Part shown: positions 45,700 to 58,249 of the stretch, one piece after another
Numbering within the stretch: the stretch's first letter is position 1
How the letters are laid out: the number at the start of each line of letters is the position of its first letter
Origin: Onthophagus taurus
Lineage: Eukaryota > Arthropoda > Insecta > Coleoptera > Scarabaeidae
Direction: 5' to 3'
NCBI RefSeq assembly: GCF_036711975.1
Contig: NC_091966.1
Coordinates: 33,983,501 to 34,047,500 of the forward strand
Length of the DNA: 64,000 nucleotides
Position numbers and translations under genes: made by a program
The notes under the pieces: model-generated
Databases searched by the model: none
What the model was told of the DNA's origin: nothing
What the model saw: only the letters and a program-made list of their open reading frames with translations

Positions 45700-46272
45700 T
45701 ACTTGATCTAAAAAATTTTCTTTTTGATTTAATCCACTTACCTTGCTTATAATTTCATCCATTTACCCATTTTGAATTAAATACAACCTTTAAATCCAAT
45801 TAATTATGTGTTTTTCATTAAAAAAAATTAAATTCAACATCAATTTTGACAACCATCTGCAATATTTGGATCTTAATCACCATGGTAACCGAGTCAAGTT
45901 GGATAACCTTAAAATAATAAAATTTTATTCCGATTTTTTTATCAATTTTTATTAATTTTAAAACATTTCGAATTCTTTACGATTATCTCGCATTCATAAC
46001 AAATTGGTTAATTCTAATTAATTTAAATCGATTTTAATTAAAAGAAATAAATTAAAAATCTTTTTTTGATTTATTCCACTTACCTTGTTTATAATTCCCT
46101 AGATAAACCAATTTTGAGTTAAATACAGCTTTTTAAACCAATTAAATAAGACTTTTTCCTTAAAAAAACTTAAATTCAATTTCTATTTTCACAAGCATCT
46201 GCAATATTTGGAACTTAATCACCATGGTAACCGAGTCAAGTTGGATAACCTAAAAATAATAAAATTTTAACC
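45700..46272. repeat. ~215 bp direct repeat, two copies
   Basis: Copies at about 45700-45925 and 46055-46270 share ATCCACTTACCTTG-type starts and a well-conserved end, TTAATCACCATGGTAACCGAG then TCAAGTTGGATAACC. They are spaced about 345 bp apart. The conserved end holds an RFX X-box-like sequence. Positions 46273-46425 are low-complexity TTTTATTTTATATC repeats. Confidence 0.7.
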
Positions 46273-46469
46273 GTTAATATTTCACTTTATATTTTAATAT
46301 TTTTTTTATTTTATTTTAGGTATATCTTTTTTTTTTATATTTTTTTAATTTTATTTTATATCTTTTTTTATATATTTTTTATTTTATTTTATATCTTTTT
46401 TTTATATTTTTGTATATTGCTTAAGTGAAATACACTGTAGGTAGAAACATTGTCTTTAATATTTACAGA

Positions 46470-46690
46470 CAAGGCACAAATAAAAATATAGAAATGACAT
46501 TTCAAAATTTAAATTTAATTTTCAAATTTATTTCGTCAACCAAAGAACTTAAGAGTACTAAAGAACTTTGAGTTTTCAATTTTTTCAAAAATAAAAAATC
46601 AATAATCAAAAACGAACAAATTTGTTCAAAATTTTTATACTTCCTTCTTTACCTACATTTTTTGATTTAAATTGTAATTTTTTTTATTTC
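46470..46690 (-). repeat. Inverted copy of the 36.7-37.2 kb repeat
   Basis: The reverse strand shares GTAGGTAAAG(A/T)AGGAAGTA and TTGACGAAATAAATTTGAAA with 36955-37130, in the same order. It is a dispersed AT-rich repeat, non-coding. Confidence 0.65.
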
Positions 46691-47149
46691 TTATGAATTA
46701 AAATTATGCTTTCTTTATTAAATATTGAGTAACATCTCTCAATTCCTTTAAGGTTCTTAAAATAAATGATTACGTGATGATTATAAACGTGTACCATTTC
46801 TTTGCTATCCTTTATTAACCCATCAAAATTGAATATAACTTTCCTTTTTCACATTGCAATGTTGGCATTGTTGAAAAACACGTCGACTATCAATACAACC
46901 TCAAAATTTACTAAAAAAAATTAAATTCCACCAAAATTATTTAAAATAAAAAACCTTAATCAATTTTTGAGTTTAGCTGCTGATATTATTTATATCATTT
47001 CATCATTTCCTTAAAATTTACCCCACAACATGATGTAACACTGCGTTAATAAAATTAATTTGCGTTCACTTCTAGAACATTACACCCACGTTTATAAAAG
47101 AAAAACAATCATTTCAAACGTTTACTTTCTTTTCGTTCTTTCACTTTGT

Positions 47150-47491
47150 TGGTCTACTTTCGATTACGATTGGTAATAACGTGGTAATAACAGCTGTCAA
47201 GGTGATAACAACACAATTTTCGACAACGATTTTCATCTCGGTCATTTATAACTAAAACTTCAAAAAAAAAGGTACGTAAATTCATCGTTACATATAATTC
47301 TTTTCAAATATCACAATTTTGAATATGTTTTGAAGATTGGCCCCCCCATAAAAAAATTGTTAAGTCTTTTTGTTTTTGATCATTATTTGAGAGTTTTAAG
47401 TGATTTTTAAAATTTTTTAGATACATTTATTAAATGTTTCATCGTAAACATGTAAAGTGTAAAAACACCGATAAAAAATAAATATTAAAAG
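47150..47491 (+). promoter_or_regulatory. GTPBP1 promoter and 5' UTR with intron
   Basis: A donor AAAG|GTACGTAAA at 47271 and acceptor TTTTTTAG at 47412-47419 define a 5' UTR intron. The transcription start is probably between 47190 and 47240. Nothing else is annotated between 46690 and 47150. Confidence 0.5.
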
Positions 47492-50400
47492 ATGAGCGAT
47501 CATAAAGAAGTTAATTGTGTCGGAAACGACAAAGCTAAGAAAGAGAAAGAGGAGTTTGTGAAGATTTTAGGACGAACGATACTTGTGAGCCCAAGTAAAG
47601 ATGAATACGATTTATTACAAAAAAGATTAAAGCAACAATTAGAAGAAGGACGAGGTGAAGTTATTCTTGAGGTAACATAACCTAAAATTTTCTTTCTTTT
47701 TAATTTAATAATTATTTTTGTTATAAAGATTGGTTGTTCTCAAGATGGAACTGAAAATGGACTTGGTGAAGAAGAAATGAAAGCAGCCGCAGCTACATTA
47801 CAATCATTAGCTGCAACATTAGATTGTAGTTGTGTAAAATTGCGTGAACGGAAGGAACTTCAAGGAACTGTTGCTCAATATCTCGTAAGGAGGCTATTGG
47901 ATGAAAGTGATTTCTTGGAAATTCGTGTTGCTGTAGTTGGAAATGTTGATGCTGGTAAATCAACACTTTTGGGTGTTTTGACTCATGGTGAATTGGATAA
48001 CGGTCGAGGACATGCCAGACAGAAATTGTTTAGGCATAAACACGAATTGGAATCAGGGAGAACGAGTTCTGTGGGAAATGATATTTTAGGATTTGATAGT
48101 GAAGGTAAATTATAAAAGTTATAATTAAAAAAATATTAACATTTATTTTTTTTTTAGGAAATGTGGTTAATAAACCAGAACATGGCTCGTTGGATTGGGC
48201 GAAAATTTGTGAGAAAAGTTCCAAAGTTATCACTTTTATTGATTTAGCCGGTCATGAAAGATATTTGAAAACAACAGTTTTTGGAATGACAGGACATGCG
48301 CCAGATTTTGGAATGTTAATGGTAATTAACCAACCAAAAAAATTCTGTATTTGTACATACAAAACTTTTTAATTATTGAAATTCTTATATGATGAGACTT
48401 TTTATTATGAAAATTAGAAAACTTTGCGTTATTTAGAAGTAATTTGTTTAGGATAACAAAGTTATATAAATTTGTGAAATTCAAATATTTAGCAATCAAA
48501 GTAAAAAGGACCACTTTAATAGATCAAAATAAATAACCTTTACTTAAATTCAAGGGAGATTTAAGTGTCTATGATTACTGGCAGGAATTATGTTTCAGAC
48601 ATTCATCAATTTTAGGATCTCACATATAATATACACAAAAAAATTTCCCACAATTTGCGCGTGCTGTACAACCTTCACATAGTTTGTTTTCGCCTTAGTT
48701 TGTTCAGGCAATAATAACATATTTTACATTTTCCCTACATTACATTCCTAAAATTATTAATAAATGTTATTTATACAGCCCCAAATTTATTATCTTGAAT
48801 AATATTGGGGTGGACATCCCATTTTCAAGGTAATCTACAAATTCTATCTATTCAGTTGTAGACTGAATGGTTTTCCATGTCATTCTTTGTATATACTTAT
48901 TTGCGTTTTACTACATCTATAAAAAAGGTTGAAATAATATATATTTTTCGAGTTGGTTACAGATTTCATTTCTATCAATTCAGATTTTTTAAATAAACAC
49001 TTTTATTATATTTATCTAAAATCTAAAATTGTAAATAAATCTATCTACAGGATGTTTCTGTAAGTCGTGGCATAATTTTAATCACAAACACTGCAGTTAA
49101 AATGATGATGATTCGTGTAAAAATTTTTGGTCTATTTTTGGTTTACAAAGGTTATTTCCTTAAAAATATTTTATTATGTCATAAAGCATTAAATTTTCCA
49201 TTAATTCTGAAAGCCTATTTCATTTTACAATTATTTTTACTCCTACATATTTTTGATTAGACGCATCGTTTTCGAGTTATTCACAGAAAGATATAAGTTG
49301 GTTTAAAAGAAATCTGTCAAATTATTACTCAATGTAGCATGAAATCTGGATTTTCTTCAGTACAATTATTCTTCAGCATTTCTCAAATTAATGGTTATCT
49401 GTAAAAAGTACTTTTTTCTAAAAACGCAGCGTCAATAGTACATTTTTCCATCATAGTATGGCAACACTGTATTTGCAACGGATGATCAGCAATTTTAAAT
49501 TTTTGTACTCTCGACAAATGGCAATCCATGGATACAATTGCTGTTCATGTAGAACATGCCAAGACGTACCTTTGCATATTCTGAAATGTCTAAATTGTTG
49601 CTATCAAAAGTACTAGCAGTACTACGATCTGCCACAAAATCCGAAATGTTTTCTTCTAGTTGGGGTGTACGAGCTGACTTCAGATTCCCGTTATTTACAT
49701 ACGTCTGTCTTAAATTTCCTGTCTCACGTAAATGTCTTCCGATATTTAGTGGAAATGTTTTTCTATCAGGTTGTCTTTACTTACAATTTGTTTCCATAGG
49801 CACCTAGGATTAATGAAAACATTTCAAAATCGAGGTTGTATTTTTTTGCAAATATCTCGAAAACGATGCGTCTAATTAAAAATTTCTTAAGAGTGAAAAT
49901 AATTTTAAACTGGAATAGGCTTTTACAATCAGTTGGAAAATTTAAGGGTTTATGACGTAATAAAAAAGTTTTAAAGAAATAAACTTTGTGAACAGCATTG
50001 ATCCCGTGGTTCGATATTTGCAATAGTGATCTTAAACGATTTCTTATGATAACATTGCACTGTTTGCCAAATTTTATCTTTCTAAGACAAACCATATTGA
50101 AAATATTTAAGAAAATGTTTGAAAATTTCTTAACTTTGAAGGCCCAAATCTTAGCCGCGTAGGGGGTTTGATCAAAAAATTTTACACGAATCGTCATCAT
50201 TTTCACACTAGTATTTGTAATTAAAATTATGCCATGACTTGCAGAAACGCCCTGTATATTTATCTACCTACTTTCAGGAAATATGTCTTGTATATCATTT
50301 CAACAAAAACTACTTAGTAAAAAATTATTTTCCTCGTCCCATTTCTCTTCAAGTCTTTTGCCACTTTTTTTGCCATCAGTTATCATCTAGCTACAACTTG

Positions 50401-53400
50401 AAGATGTGCTGAGATTGTGCAAGTATCATACATTTGGAAATTACCTTCATATAATAATGAACTTTACATCTGCTTCTAAAAGTATGTTGTAGGCTGTCTT
50501 ACTCACATAACATGTCATTACCATATCAGTTGTCTAGTCTCTATTCTCTCCGCTCACTCAGAGTCTACACTATACTCTATTTACTGATACAACAAAAAGG
50601 AACATTATGTAGCATTTTAAACAGTTTGGACAAGAAGTTTTTACAGGAGGTGATTATAACACTCAACCCCTAATATGTGGTTTGATATTAATAACGCCAA
50701 AAGGAACAAAATTAGTGAAAACAATGAACGCAAACAATCGACAGCTAATATCTACAGATGAGCCAACATACTGGCCGACTGAAAAAAAATCCTAATATCT
50801 TCATCAGTCAAACAAAAAGTTTTCGAAAAAAGACAATTTGCTATAGATGGCAACAAGCCAGAACGGCCAAAAACAGAAAAAAAAACACAAATTACACTAC
50901 TAAGGAATTGGAAACTTAATACGAGATGAACAGAACCAAAGCATTCAAAGATACTATGCTATCTACGGAGGATGAAACCGCCAAACTACTTCCTTAGACT
51001 AATTAAATAAAACAGGTTATAATGAAACAAAAAAAAATTGAATAAGGTCTTATTACTGAAAAAATTCTACAAGAAATATCCGAGAATGTGTCACAAACTA
51101 ATAACTTTCATATTTCATGCGATTCTAAGCAAAAACTATTTCCTTAGTTCTTGGAATGTTGCTCAAATCGTTATGATTCATAAATCAGGGAAAAAGCCAG
51201 AAGAGATCAACTTGTATAAATCCATAATCTTGCTACCTATGCTCTTGAAAGTCGTCGAAAAACTGTATGTCAAAAGAATCAATACGATAATAAAAGATCC
51301 TGAAAAATAATCTTGGATCAAGCAAGATCACCGACTCAACTTAATCAACCAAAAGGATCTTCTGCAGATTTCCACGATCTTGATAAGTTTTAATCCCATA
51401 TCAGGTGCTAAAATCATATCTAATAGACAGACACTTTGTTGTGAAACAAGATAGTGAACTCCTTGCTTTCAAGAGTGCCTAAATGTAGCGCGTTCGGCCA
51501 AGTAATATTTTTATTGTATACATTAGATCTGCCAACATCGAAAAGTACAACTGTTACAATATAGGCTTGCAGTGCATCTCACACTGACGCAATATCTGCA
51601 ACATAATGCAGAAGTGGATAAAGACGTTAGAATCAGAGTTAATTACCTTAAATCCAAACATGTCACGTTTACTATACCTTGAGAAACTTGCCTTCCTTGA
51701 TCAACAAACATCAACTACTACAAACAGAAAATGAAAAATATCTATGTATGCACGCCTTGATAACCTCACATGGAAAAACATTTCTCCAAGCGTAACTAGA
51801 TATAGAAAAGTAAGTAAAATATACTACATCATTGGCTATGATTCCAGACTACATTTAAATAACAAAATATCATTACACAAAGCCATCCTGAAACCAGTAC
51901 GGTAACAATTTTCCAGCGTTTTCAAAATAAAGTTCTGCCACCAATCGTCGATGCGCCTTTCTATGCCTCCAATGAGACCTTTCATACCACTACATATCAT
52001 AAAAGAAGTTATCCATATCTTTAGCTGCCGGTACAGTGAATAAGTGTTTGTGCACTCTAATGTTCTCGTAAAACAACTAAATGCGTGTCAAAGAACTGCC
52101 GTCCGATCTAGTTTTAGAGATAAGATAAATTCAGACACTAAATTTGTATAAGATGTATTGTGAGGTTACAGTGAGAAAGCCACGCTATAGTTGAGGAGTC
52201 AAATGAAACTGCGGTGGAACTTGTAAATAATAAAAGCTCAACAATCTTGAAGAAGAGACATTATTTATTGAAATCAATAAAACTAATGAGTTTAAAATAC
52301 CTAATATATAATTGTCCAAAAATACAATTTGAAGAACATATACAGGTGTCCCATATCTTCCGGATCAGAGCATTATACGGTTGAAGGATACATTATTCTG
52401 AAGTGATTTTTCTAATAAAATTTTTTCAAAATGTTTATAATAACCGCACGGGAACTGTTTAAAGTCGTCCAATAGCGATTCATGGAAAGAGAAATAAACA
52501 CGTGAAAAACGAGTTTAGAACAGTTAGAGTTATTATAAACATTTTGAAAAATTATTAGAAAAATCGTTTCAGAATAATGTATCCTTTAACCGTATAATGC
52601 TCTAATCCGGAAAATACCCTGTATAACTGACAGATTTGAGTCAGATGTTCCAAATTTTCTCGACCAAAATAGAAGACGACTCTCACAAAATCTTTGCAAG
52701 AAACATCAATTGTATCAAATTTAATTCTCTAATAGTTACATACAATTAATATGATTACCTATGTATATTAATCGGTTTTTATAATGTAACACGACTTCCA
52801 ATGCCAAGTTTCCACGAAACGTGGGTCTTGGGTCGGTCTTAACATTCGTCGTTGTCCGAAGGATGGGGGTGAAATCTTCAGAAAAATGCCTCTAACATCG
52901 GGAATCGAACCCGGGTCACCTGTACGCAAGCCAAACGGCTTAGCGCTAGGCTATCACCTCCTTGATAGAAGATTGTCTTAGTAATTATGTGAGGATATGA
53001 TCATGAATATACGATCATGAAGCTCTTTATTTCTACACTGCTGTCTTGTTAGTTAAAAAGAATTATTAGCTGAGAATATAAATTGGAAAAAGTAATAAGT
53101 GGTCTTAGAAATGAAAAACAAACACATGTTTGTAATCGCTTTATTGATGAGATTTAACGAATAATTTATTAATTCGACGTCTATATTAACTAAACCAATT
53201 AAATTTAAAATTCATTTAAAATCTTCATGTTCATAAGTGAAGAATTCAACGTTATTTTCTAGAGTTCAAAACCCATTTCTCATATATCTTTGATTATTAT
53301 AAACATTCTCAATTTTATTGTGACCACTTTTCGTTTATTAGTACTCATTAACACCCGAATACCTTTGACATTTTCAATTCTTTTACATATCAACACAAAA

Positions 53401-55068
53401 ATTAGAAAATTGGCGCATCACAAAAGAGTAGCGACTATTTTTAAAAGATTCAAAAAGGTTAATGATAAATAGTTTGAGAATAACTACATTAAAAGATTTA
53501 AAACTATCTTTAATTCTGAAAATTATGTGTTTAAGTATATTAATTATTTCTTTAATAATTTAGGTTGGTGCAAATGCTGGAATAGTTGGAATGACGAAAG
53601 AACATCTTGGTTTAGCCTTAGCTTTAGCCGTTCCAGTCTTTGTAGTAGTTACAAAGATCGATATGTGTCCAGCAAATGTACTTCAAGATAATCTAAAAAT
53701 GTTGGTGCGCATTTTAAAATCACCAGGTTGCCGAAAAGTACCAGTCATGGTTAAAACGGTTGACGACGTTGTTTTGAGTGCCACCAATTTTGTATCAGAA
53801 AGGTAAAAAATTTATATTATCTATACAATAAGTATATATATATACTTATTTATTTACGTATTATTTCTAGATTATGTCCAATATTCCAAGTATCTAATGT
53901 AAATGGAGAAAATTTGGATATGTTGAAAATGTTTTTAAATTTATTAACGACTCGAATGGAATATAAAGAAAATGAACCGGCCGAATTTCAAATTGATGAT
54001 ACTTATTCAGTACCAGTTAGTATTTTTTAATTTTATTTAATTATTTTATTTATATTAACTAATTAATTTTTTTAAGGGTGTCGGTACTGTAGTTTCAGGA
54101 ACAACCTTAAAAGGTATCATCAAATTAAATGATACCTTAATGTTAGGTCCAGATCCTTTAGGACATTTCCAAGCAATTGCTGTTAAAAGTATTCATCGTA
54201 AAAGAATGGCTGTTACTGAAGTTAAAGCTGGACAAACTGCGAGTTTTGCATTGAAAAAAGTAAAATAAAATTACTCATTTTTTTTGGTAAAAAAAAATAA
54301 TTACATTTTATTATTAATATAGATTAAACGTTCTCAAATACGCAAAGGAATGGTTATGGTTTGTCCATCACTAAATCCGCAAGCCTGTTGGGAATTTTTA
54401 GGCGAAATATTAGTTTTACATCATCCAACAACAATCAGTTCGCGATATCAAGCGATGGGTAAATCAAAAATTAATAAGAAATAATAGATTTGATTCTTTT
54501 ATTAATTGTTTTAGTCCACTGCGGAAGTATTAGACAAACAGCAAGTATAATTCGAATGTCTCAAGAATGTTTAAGAACCGGTGATAAAGCCCTAATTCAC
54601 TTCCGTTTTATAAAATATCCAGAATATTTAGTTCCCGGTCAACGAATGGTGTTCCGTGAAGGTCGAACGAAAGCTGTTGGAAATGTAGTTAATGTTTTCA
54701 CTCACACTGGAACAATTAACACCGGGGCCAAAACAAAAGGAAGCAAACAACAACAGAATCAATCCCATAATCAAAGGGGACAAAATCAAAGTTTAAATAT
54801 ACAAACAACTTTGAATGGACAACAATCATTGAATAAATTAGATCAAAAAGTTCAAGAACAAGTTATGGTGATGACTAAAAACGATACGATTCAAACAGAC
54901 CAAGAAAAAGATTCAATAAATCGTCCGGGTGGAAGTAAGAAAGGTCGGGGGAGGAGGGGTGGACGCGGACAAAAACATAACGTTACTTCCGGCCATGGAA
55001 GTGGGGGAGGAGTTGGAGGATTTGATGGAGAAAGTGGTGGGCAATTAGGAGCAAAAAGAGTGCAATAA
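47492..55068 (+). CDS. GTPBP1: GTP-binding protein 1 (translational-type GTPase), eight exons
   Basis: Exons 47492-47671, 47729-48104, 48158-48321, 53564-53802, 53871-54015, 54077-54259, 54323-54458 and 54515-55068 total 1977 bases in phase (658 residues). The G domain is complete: G1 GNVDAGKST at about 131, G3 DLAGH at about 214, G4 TKID at about 270. It is followed by beta-barrel domains related to EF-Tu ([32 protein letters not shown]). Order and sequence closely match animal GTPBP1, which acts in cytoplasmic mRNA turnover and translation-related quality control. The tail is Gln/Asn-rich, ending in a Gly/Arg-rich segment ([13 protein letters not shown]) likely to bind RNA. All junctions are GT-AG. 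Intron 3 is 5.2 kb because of transposons. Confidence 0.96.
48322..49045. other. GTPBP1 intron 3, first part
   Basis: AT-rich with no recognisable feature; the 62-codon - strand frame here is not a gene. Confidence 0.45.
49046..50256 (-). mobile_element. DNA transposon with long inverted arms and transposase relic
   Basis: Ends read TACAGGATGTTTCTGTAAGT and, inverted, TACAGGGCGTTTCTGCAAGT; the two arms can be followed as inverted copies for several hundred bases (both contain TTAGACGCATCGTTTTCGAG). In the centre the - strand encodes [20 protein letters not shown] followed by [10 protein letters not shown] (about 49725-49640). This is the helix-turn-helix region of the same IS630/Tc1-related transposase group as the relic at 14.5 kb. 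The catalytic part is missing. Confidence 0.7.
50640..52240 (+). pseudogene. Jockey-like non-LTR retrotransposon, degenerate
   Basis: An open stretch (51038-51310) encodes [20 protein letters not shown] then [20 protein letters not shown], the W..A.V..I.KPGK...SYRPISLLP...K..EK. block of Jockey RTs. Farther on, in other frames, [17 protein letters not shown] and [19 protein letters not shown] (about 51755-51900) are the post-RT segment of Jockey ORF2 (LD..LTW..HI...K..L...LY.AILKP). No intact frame remains. Confidence 0.75.
52341..52623. mobile_element. MITE with ~100 bp inverted ends
   Basis: The left end is TACAGGTGTCCCATATCTTC, the right end, inverted, TACAGGGTATTTTCCGGATT. Both continue with AGAGCATTATACGGTT(G/A)AAGGATA and the arms pair over about 100 bp (AAAATGTTTATAATAAC). 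It is non-coding. Confidence 0.8.
52785..52963 (-). repeat. tRNA-derived SINE
   Basis: Read on the - strand, it starts GGAGGTGATAGCCTAGCGCT with an RNA polymerase III A box (TAGCCTAGCGC, 52943-52953). A B box GGTTCGATTCC (52901-52911) lies about 40 bases later, at tRNA-like spacing. A tRNA-unrelated body of about 110 bases follows. There is no 3' acceptor stem pairing, so it is a SINE and not a tRNA gene. Confidence 0.85.
52964..53563. other. GTPBP1 intron 3, last part
   Basis: AT-rich, no recognisable feature before the acceptor TAATTTAG. The 60-codon frame at 53290-53472 is not supported. Confidence 0.45.
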
Positions 55069-55480
55069 AATTGTGATTACTTTTGAAACAAAAAAAGAAA
55101 ACGAACAGGAAATCTAAAATAATAAGATAAAATCAAATAGTACAAATCATATTTTGTATCTTGCTCACACACTAACATATTTTCCATCACGGTAACAATT
55201 TTAATAATTAAATAATTATACACATTATCATTGAGTTATTAATAATTATTATGCGCCTAGCGGTAATAAATAAATTAGAAACGTTTTTAAAATATTGATG
55301 AATTCATTTTGTTTATTAACTTAAAAAAAAAATAAATAAATCAAATATGTAGTAGTAATAAATCTTTTTGTATTAAAAAATAAAATTATGTTTCATTAAC
55401 CTTCCAGTATAGACACTTACACATTACACGCGGCGGACTAAAAGATGGCAATATTAGATTACTTTCTTGTATTAAATCCA
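55069..55480 (+). other. GTPBP1 3' UTR and adjacent spacer
   Basis: AATAAA motifs at about 55265-55270 mark a likely polyadenylation site. Nothing else is seen. Confidence 0.5.
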
Positions 55481-55945
55481 TATAACTTAATTCATTTGCA
55501 TCATAAGCTCAGATATTTGCAGAAGAACTTAAACTAGAACTATACTTGATGTACTCTTTGCGGAGAAAAATGGGGTCTTAGCCCTGAAAGACTGTACTGG
55601 TTCTATGTGACTGGTTAGATCTATGATCATATATGGAGCGGCAGGCTGAAGGAATTCAACGAGATGCTGGATTGGGAATCTAGCAATGGATGTTCTGCTT
55701 GGCCTATCTCCTCAAAGGAGATATGCTAACCTTTGTATTTGCATATAGAGAAAGTGGGCAGAACTACCATTTGCAGGTTTAAACAATATGCCCATAACTG
55801 CTCCGACATGTCCTACCAATGGGCTTGCAATGGACGTCATTGTGCTATAAATGCCGTCAGATTTGACGGAATCCTAGCCGTCTTAAGAGACGCAGGGCTA
55901 AACCCGAATGTTTTTAGTTCTAGATCTAGTGCTACTTCTTGCACA
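55481..55945 (+). pseudogene. R1-like fragment joined to TCTAGTTCTA-family repeat
   Basis: Bases 55555-55865 closely match the fragment at about 2490-2765 (both contain CTGAAAGACTGTACTGG and AACTACCATTTGCAG). At about 55875 the similarity stops and the dispersed repeat begins (GTCTTAAGAGACGCAGGGCT then AAACCCGAATG). Confidence 0.7.
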
Positions 55946-58249
55946 GAATAACTCTTATTCTGTGCTTTTATTTCAATAAAAGTCTTTACACACGGCAAGT
56001 AACAGCTGATTCAGCGTGACATGTGGTGTCCTTTTAAATTCTACTTTCTTTTGTCGTTTAATAATATAATAAGGTAAATAAAATAATAAAACAAAAATTA
56101 TATATCATATAATCAATTTATTATCTATTATTTATAATCATTGTTAACAGTTAACCAATATATTAAAATAAACAGGAATATTATGGACGCATGGAAGTAT
56201 AACAGCTACATTAACATCGAATGCAAATTACAATAATATAACAAAACGACCATTAATAGATAAAATGGCCAAGGTTTTCTTCATCTTATTCTTTTTTTTT
56301 ATCTCATTAAATTAATAATTTTATGTTTAAAAAGTAAAAAAAGATGACCATTAAGTAGCCTTAAAAACGAACAGATTACACAACTAATTATTACCATTAT
56401 AAAAAGAAAAAACCATTCGTACCTTTGTCGCATAAAAATCGTATAAGACCTATTTGATTGAAAAAAAAATAGATAATTGTACATAATAATCAAGGAGGAT
56501 AAGATGGAAAAAGATATGAACACAAAAGTGTTTCTTTTCCCTATTGCATTTTAATGCCACCTTTTTGGAAGATTTTTAATGCAATAATCCTTTGTTAATC
56601 TTTAAAATTTTTCGTCCGGATCACCAAGACTATGGCACACTAGTTTAGTTTTTTTACCATCTTATTTTCATTCAAAATGTTTTTTTTTTGTGTTACTACC
56701 AGTCTTGTCATTTTTCTTTATATTACAGTTAATTGTTTGAGATTAGTACAAATGGGACAAAGTTTTTGTTTTTATCTCTTATTTATTTTTTTTATCTTGA
56801 TAATTAAACGCATGATAGATGAATTATTTTCACAAATTGTGATTTTTTCAAGTTATCTATATGCACCGTATACGAAAACATGGCTTTGTACAAAAGTTGT
56901 TTACCTAAAAAATTTTTTTCACCACAAATAGTTGTTTAGTAGCTATATATTTTTTGCGATGAATTTTTATAGTTTCTCATATTAATTAATAAAAATTATA
57001 TTATTATGTATATACATGTGTGTATGTAGTTATCTTTATCTGTGACTGGTACTCTATAAAATTTTATGATTTTCTTATCGTTTACATAGAGCCCCTTTTA
57101 CAATGCTAAAATTGCTGTCACTACCCTGACTAAATTTACAAGAGTTCCTTTTTTATTATTTATTTTAATAATAATCTTAAATAATAGTTATATAATTTGC
57201 TTTTCTTCATCATTTTCTCTTTTTTTATTTAAGTTTCGTTACACGTTTGCCGAATTTTCTTTTGACATTTTGCTTGTGCTTTTTCCCCACACAATTTTGG
57301 GGACCTAGACTAGAAATCACAGAACATGTGAGAAGCCTTTTTCTCAACTGTTTTGTTATTCTAGATTTTTTTAGTAAGATTTAATTAAATTGGAAAGAGA
57401 TCAAGTTAAAATTAATTTTAAAAAATGTTTATTTAACTTATTCTTAAATAAATTATTTTTTTGAGGGCTAAAGCTGAAAATCACTGATTTCGTTTTGATG
57501 TTAACTTTAAAAATAATTTGAATAAACACTTTTCCTTTAAGAATATACACACTGGTTGTTTTTATTAAGAAAAATCGGACTTGGTCCCAAAAACATGATT
57601 TTTTATCTATATAATTTTGATCACAGAAATAAAAATATAAATATCTAAGTATAAATAAAACTAGTGGACCACCCAGTATGTATATTTATTAATTAAGTTT
57701 CTTTTTATTAATAAATAAAAGCTCTACAAATTAGTGAAGTAGACAACTCAAATATATGGAATATTTTAGTACCTCAATAAAAAATAAATGGAAAACTACA
57801 TTATAAAATAAAGAGTTTGATAAAGAACATGTTTCCTTTTTTATTTAATAATAAAAAGAAATGTCGCATATTTTTAATTAAAAAAGAATGAAACTACATC
57901 TCCGTACCTAACCTAACCATGATTGTAATTAAAAAAAATAAGTAGCTGTATTATAGATAATAAAACTCTAAAAAATTTAAAATAATTACTATTTACAATA
58001 AAAATCATCCGCGATACTAACTAATTAAAAAAAAATCCGCATCAAAAAATTCTATTTACAAATTCACGAGCTAAGTAATTATAAAACTTATATTTAATCA
58101 AAAGTTTTTTAAAAAAGCTTTTCTTTAATCTTCGTCTAAATAAACAAAATAGGGCATTCAAGAACATTTCAGTCTTTGAAGATCTCCGCAAATTCAATTT
58201 TTATCATTCTTCAGCATTTTAACTCTTAATTAATATTTATGAATTGATC
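55946..58249. other. Intergenic and caskin 3' UTR
   Basis: AT-rich. The caskin 3' UTR (- strand) should occupy the right part, but its end cannot be fixed. Frames at 56299-56523 and 56677-56931 are T-rich noise. Confidence 0.45.

Noticed and set aside
49556..49807. 83-codon + strand frame
   Set aside because: It is the antisense of the transposase helix-turn-helix relic in the foldback element.
52890..52963. tRNA gene
   Set aside because: A and B boxes are present but the acceptor and other stems do not close; it fits a SINE head better.
56299..56931. Two Phe/Leu-rich frames as membrane proteins
   Set aside because: T-rich DNA makes hydrophobic frames by chance; no splice or start support.
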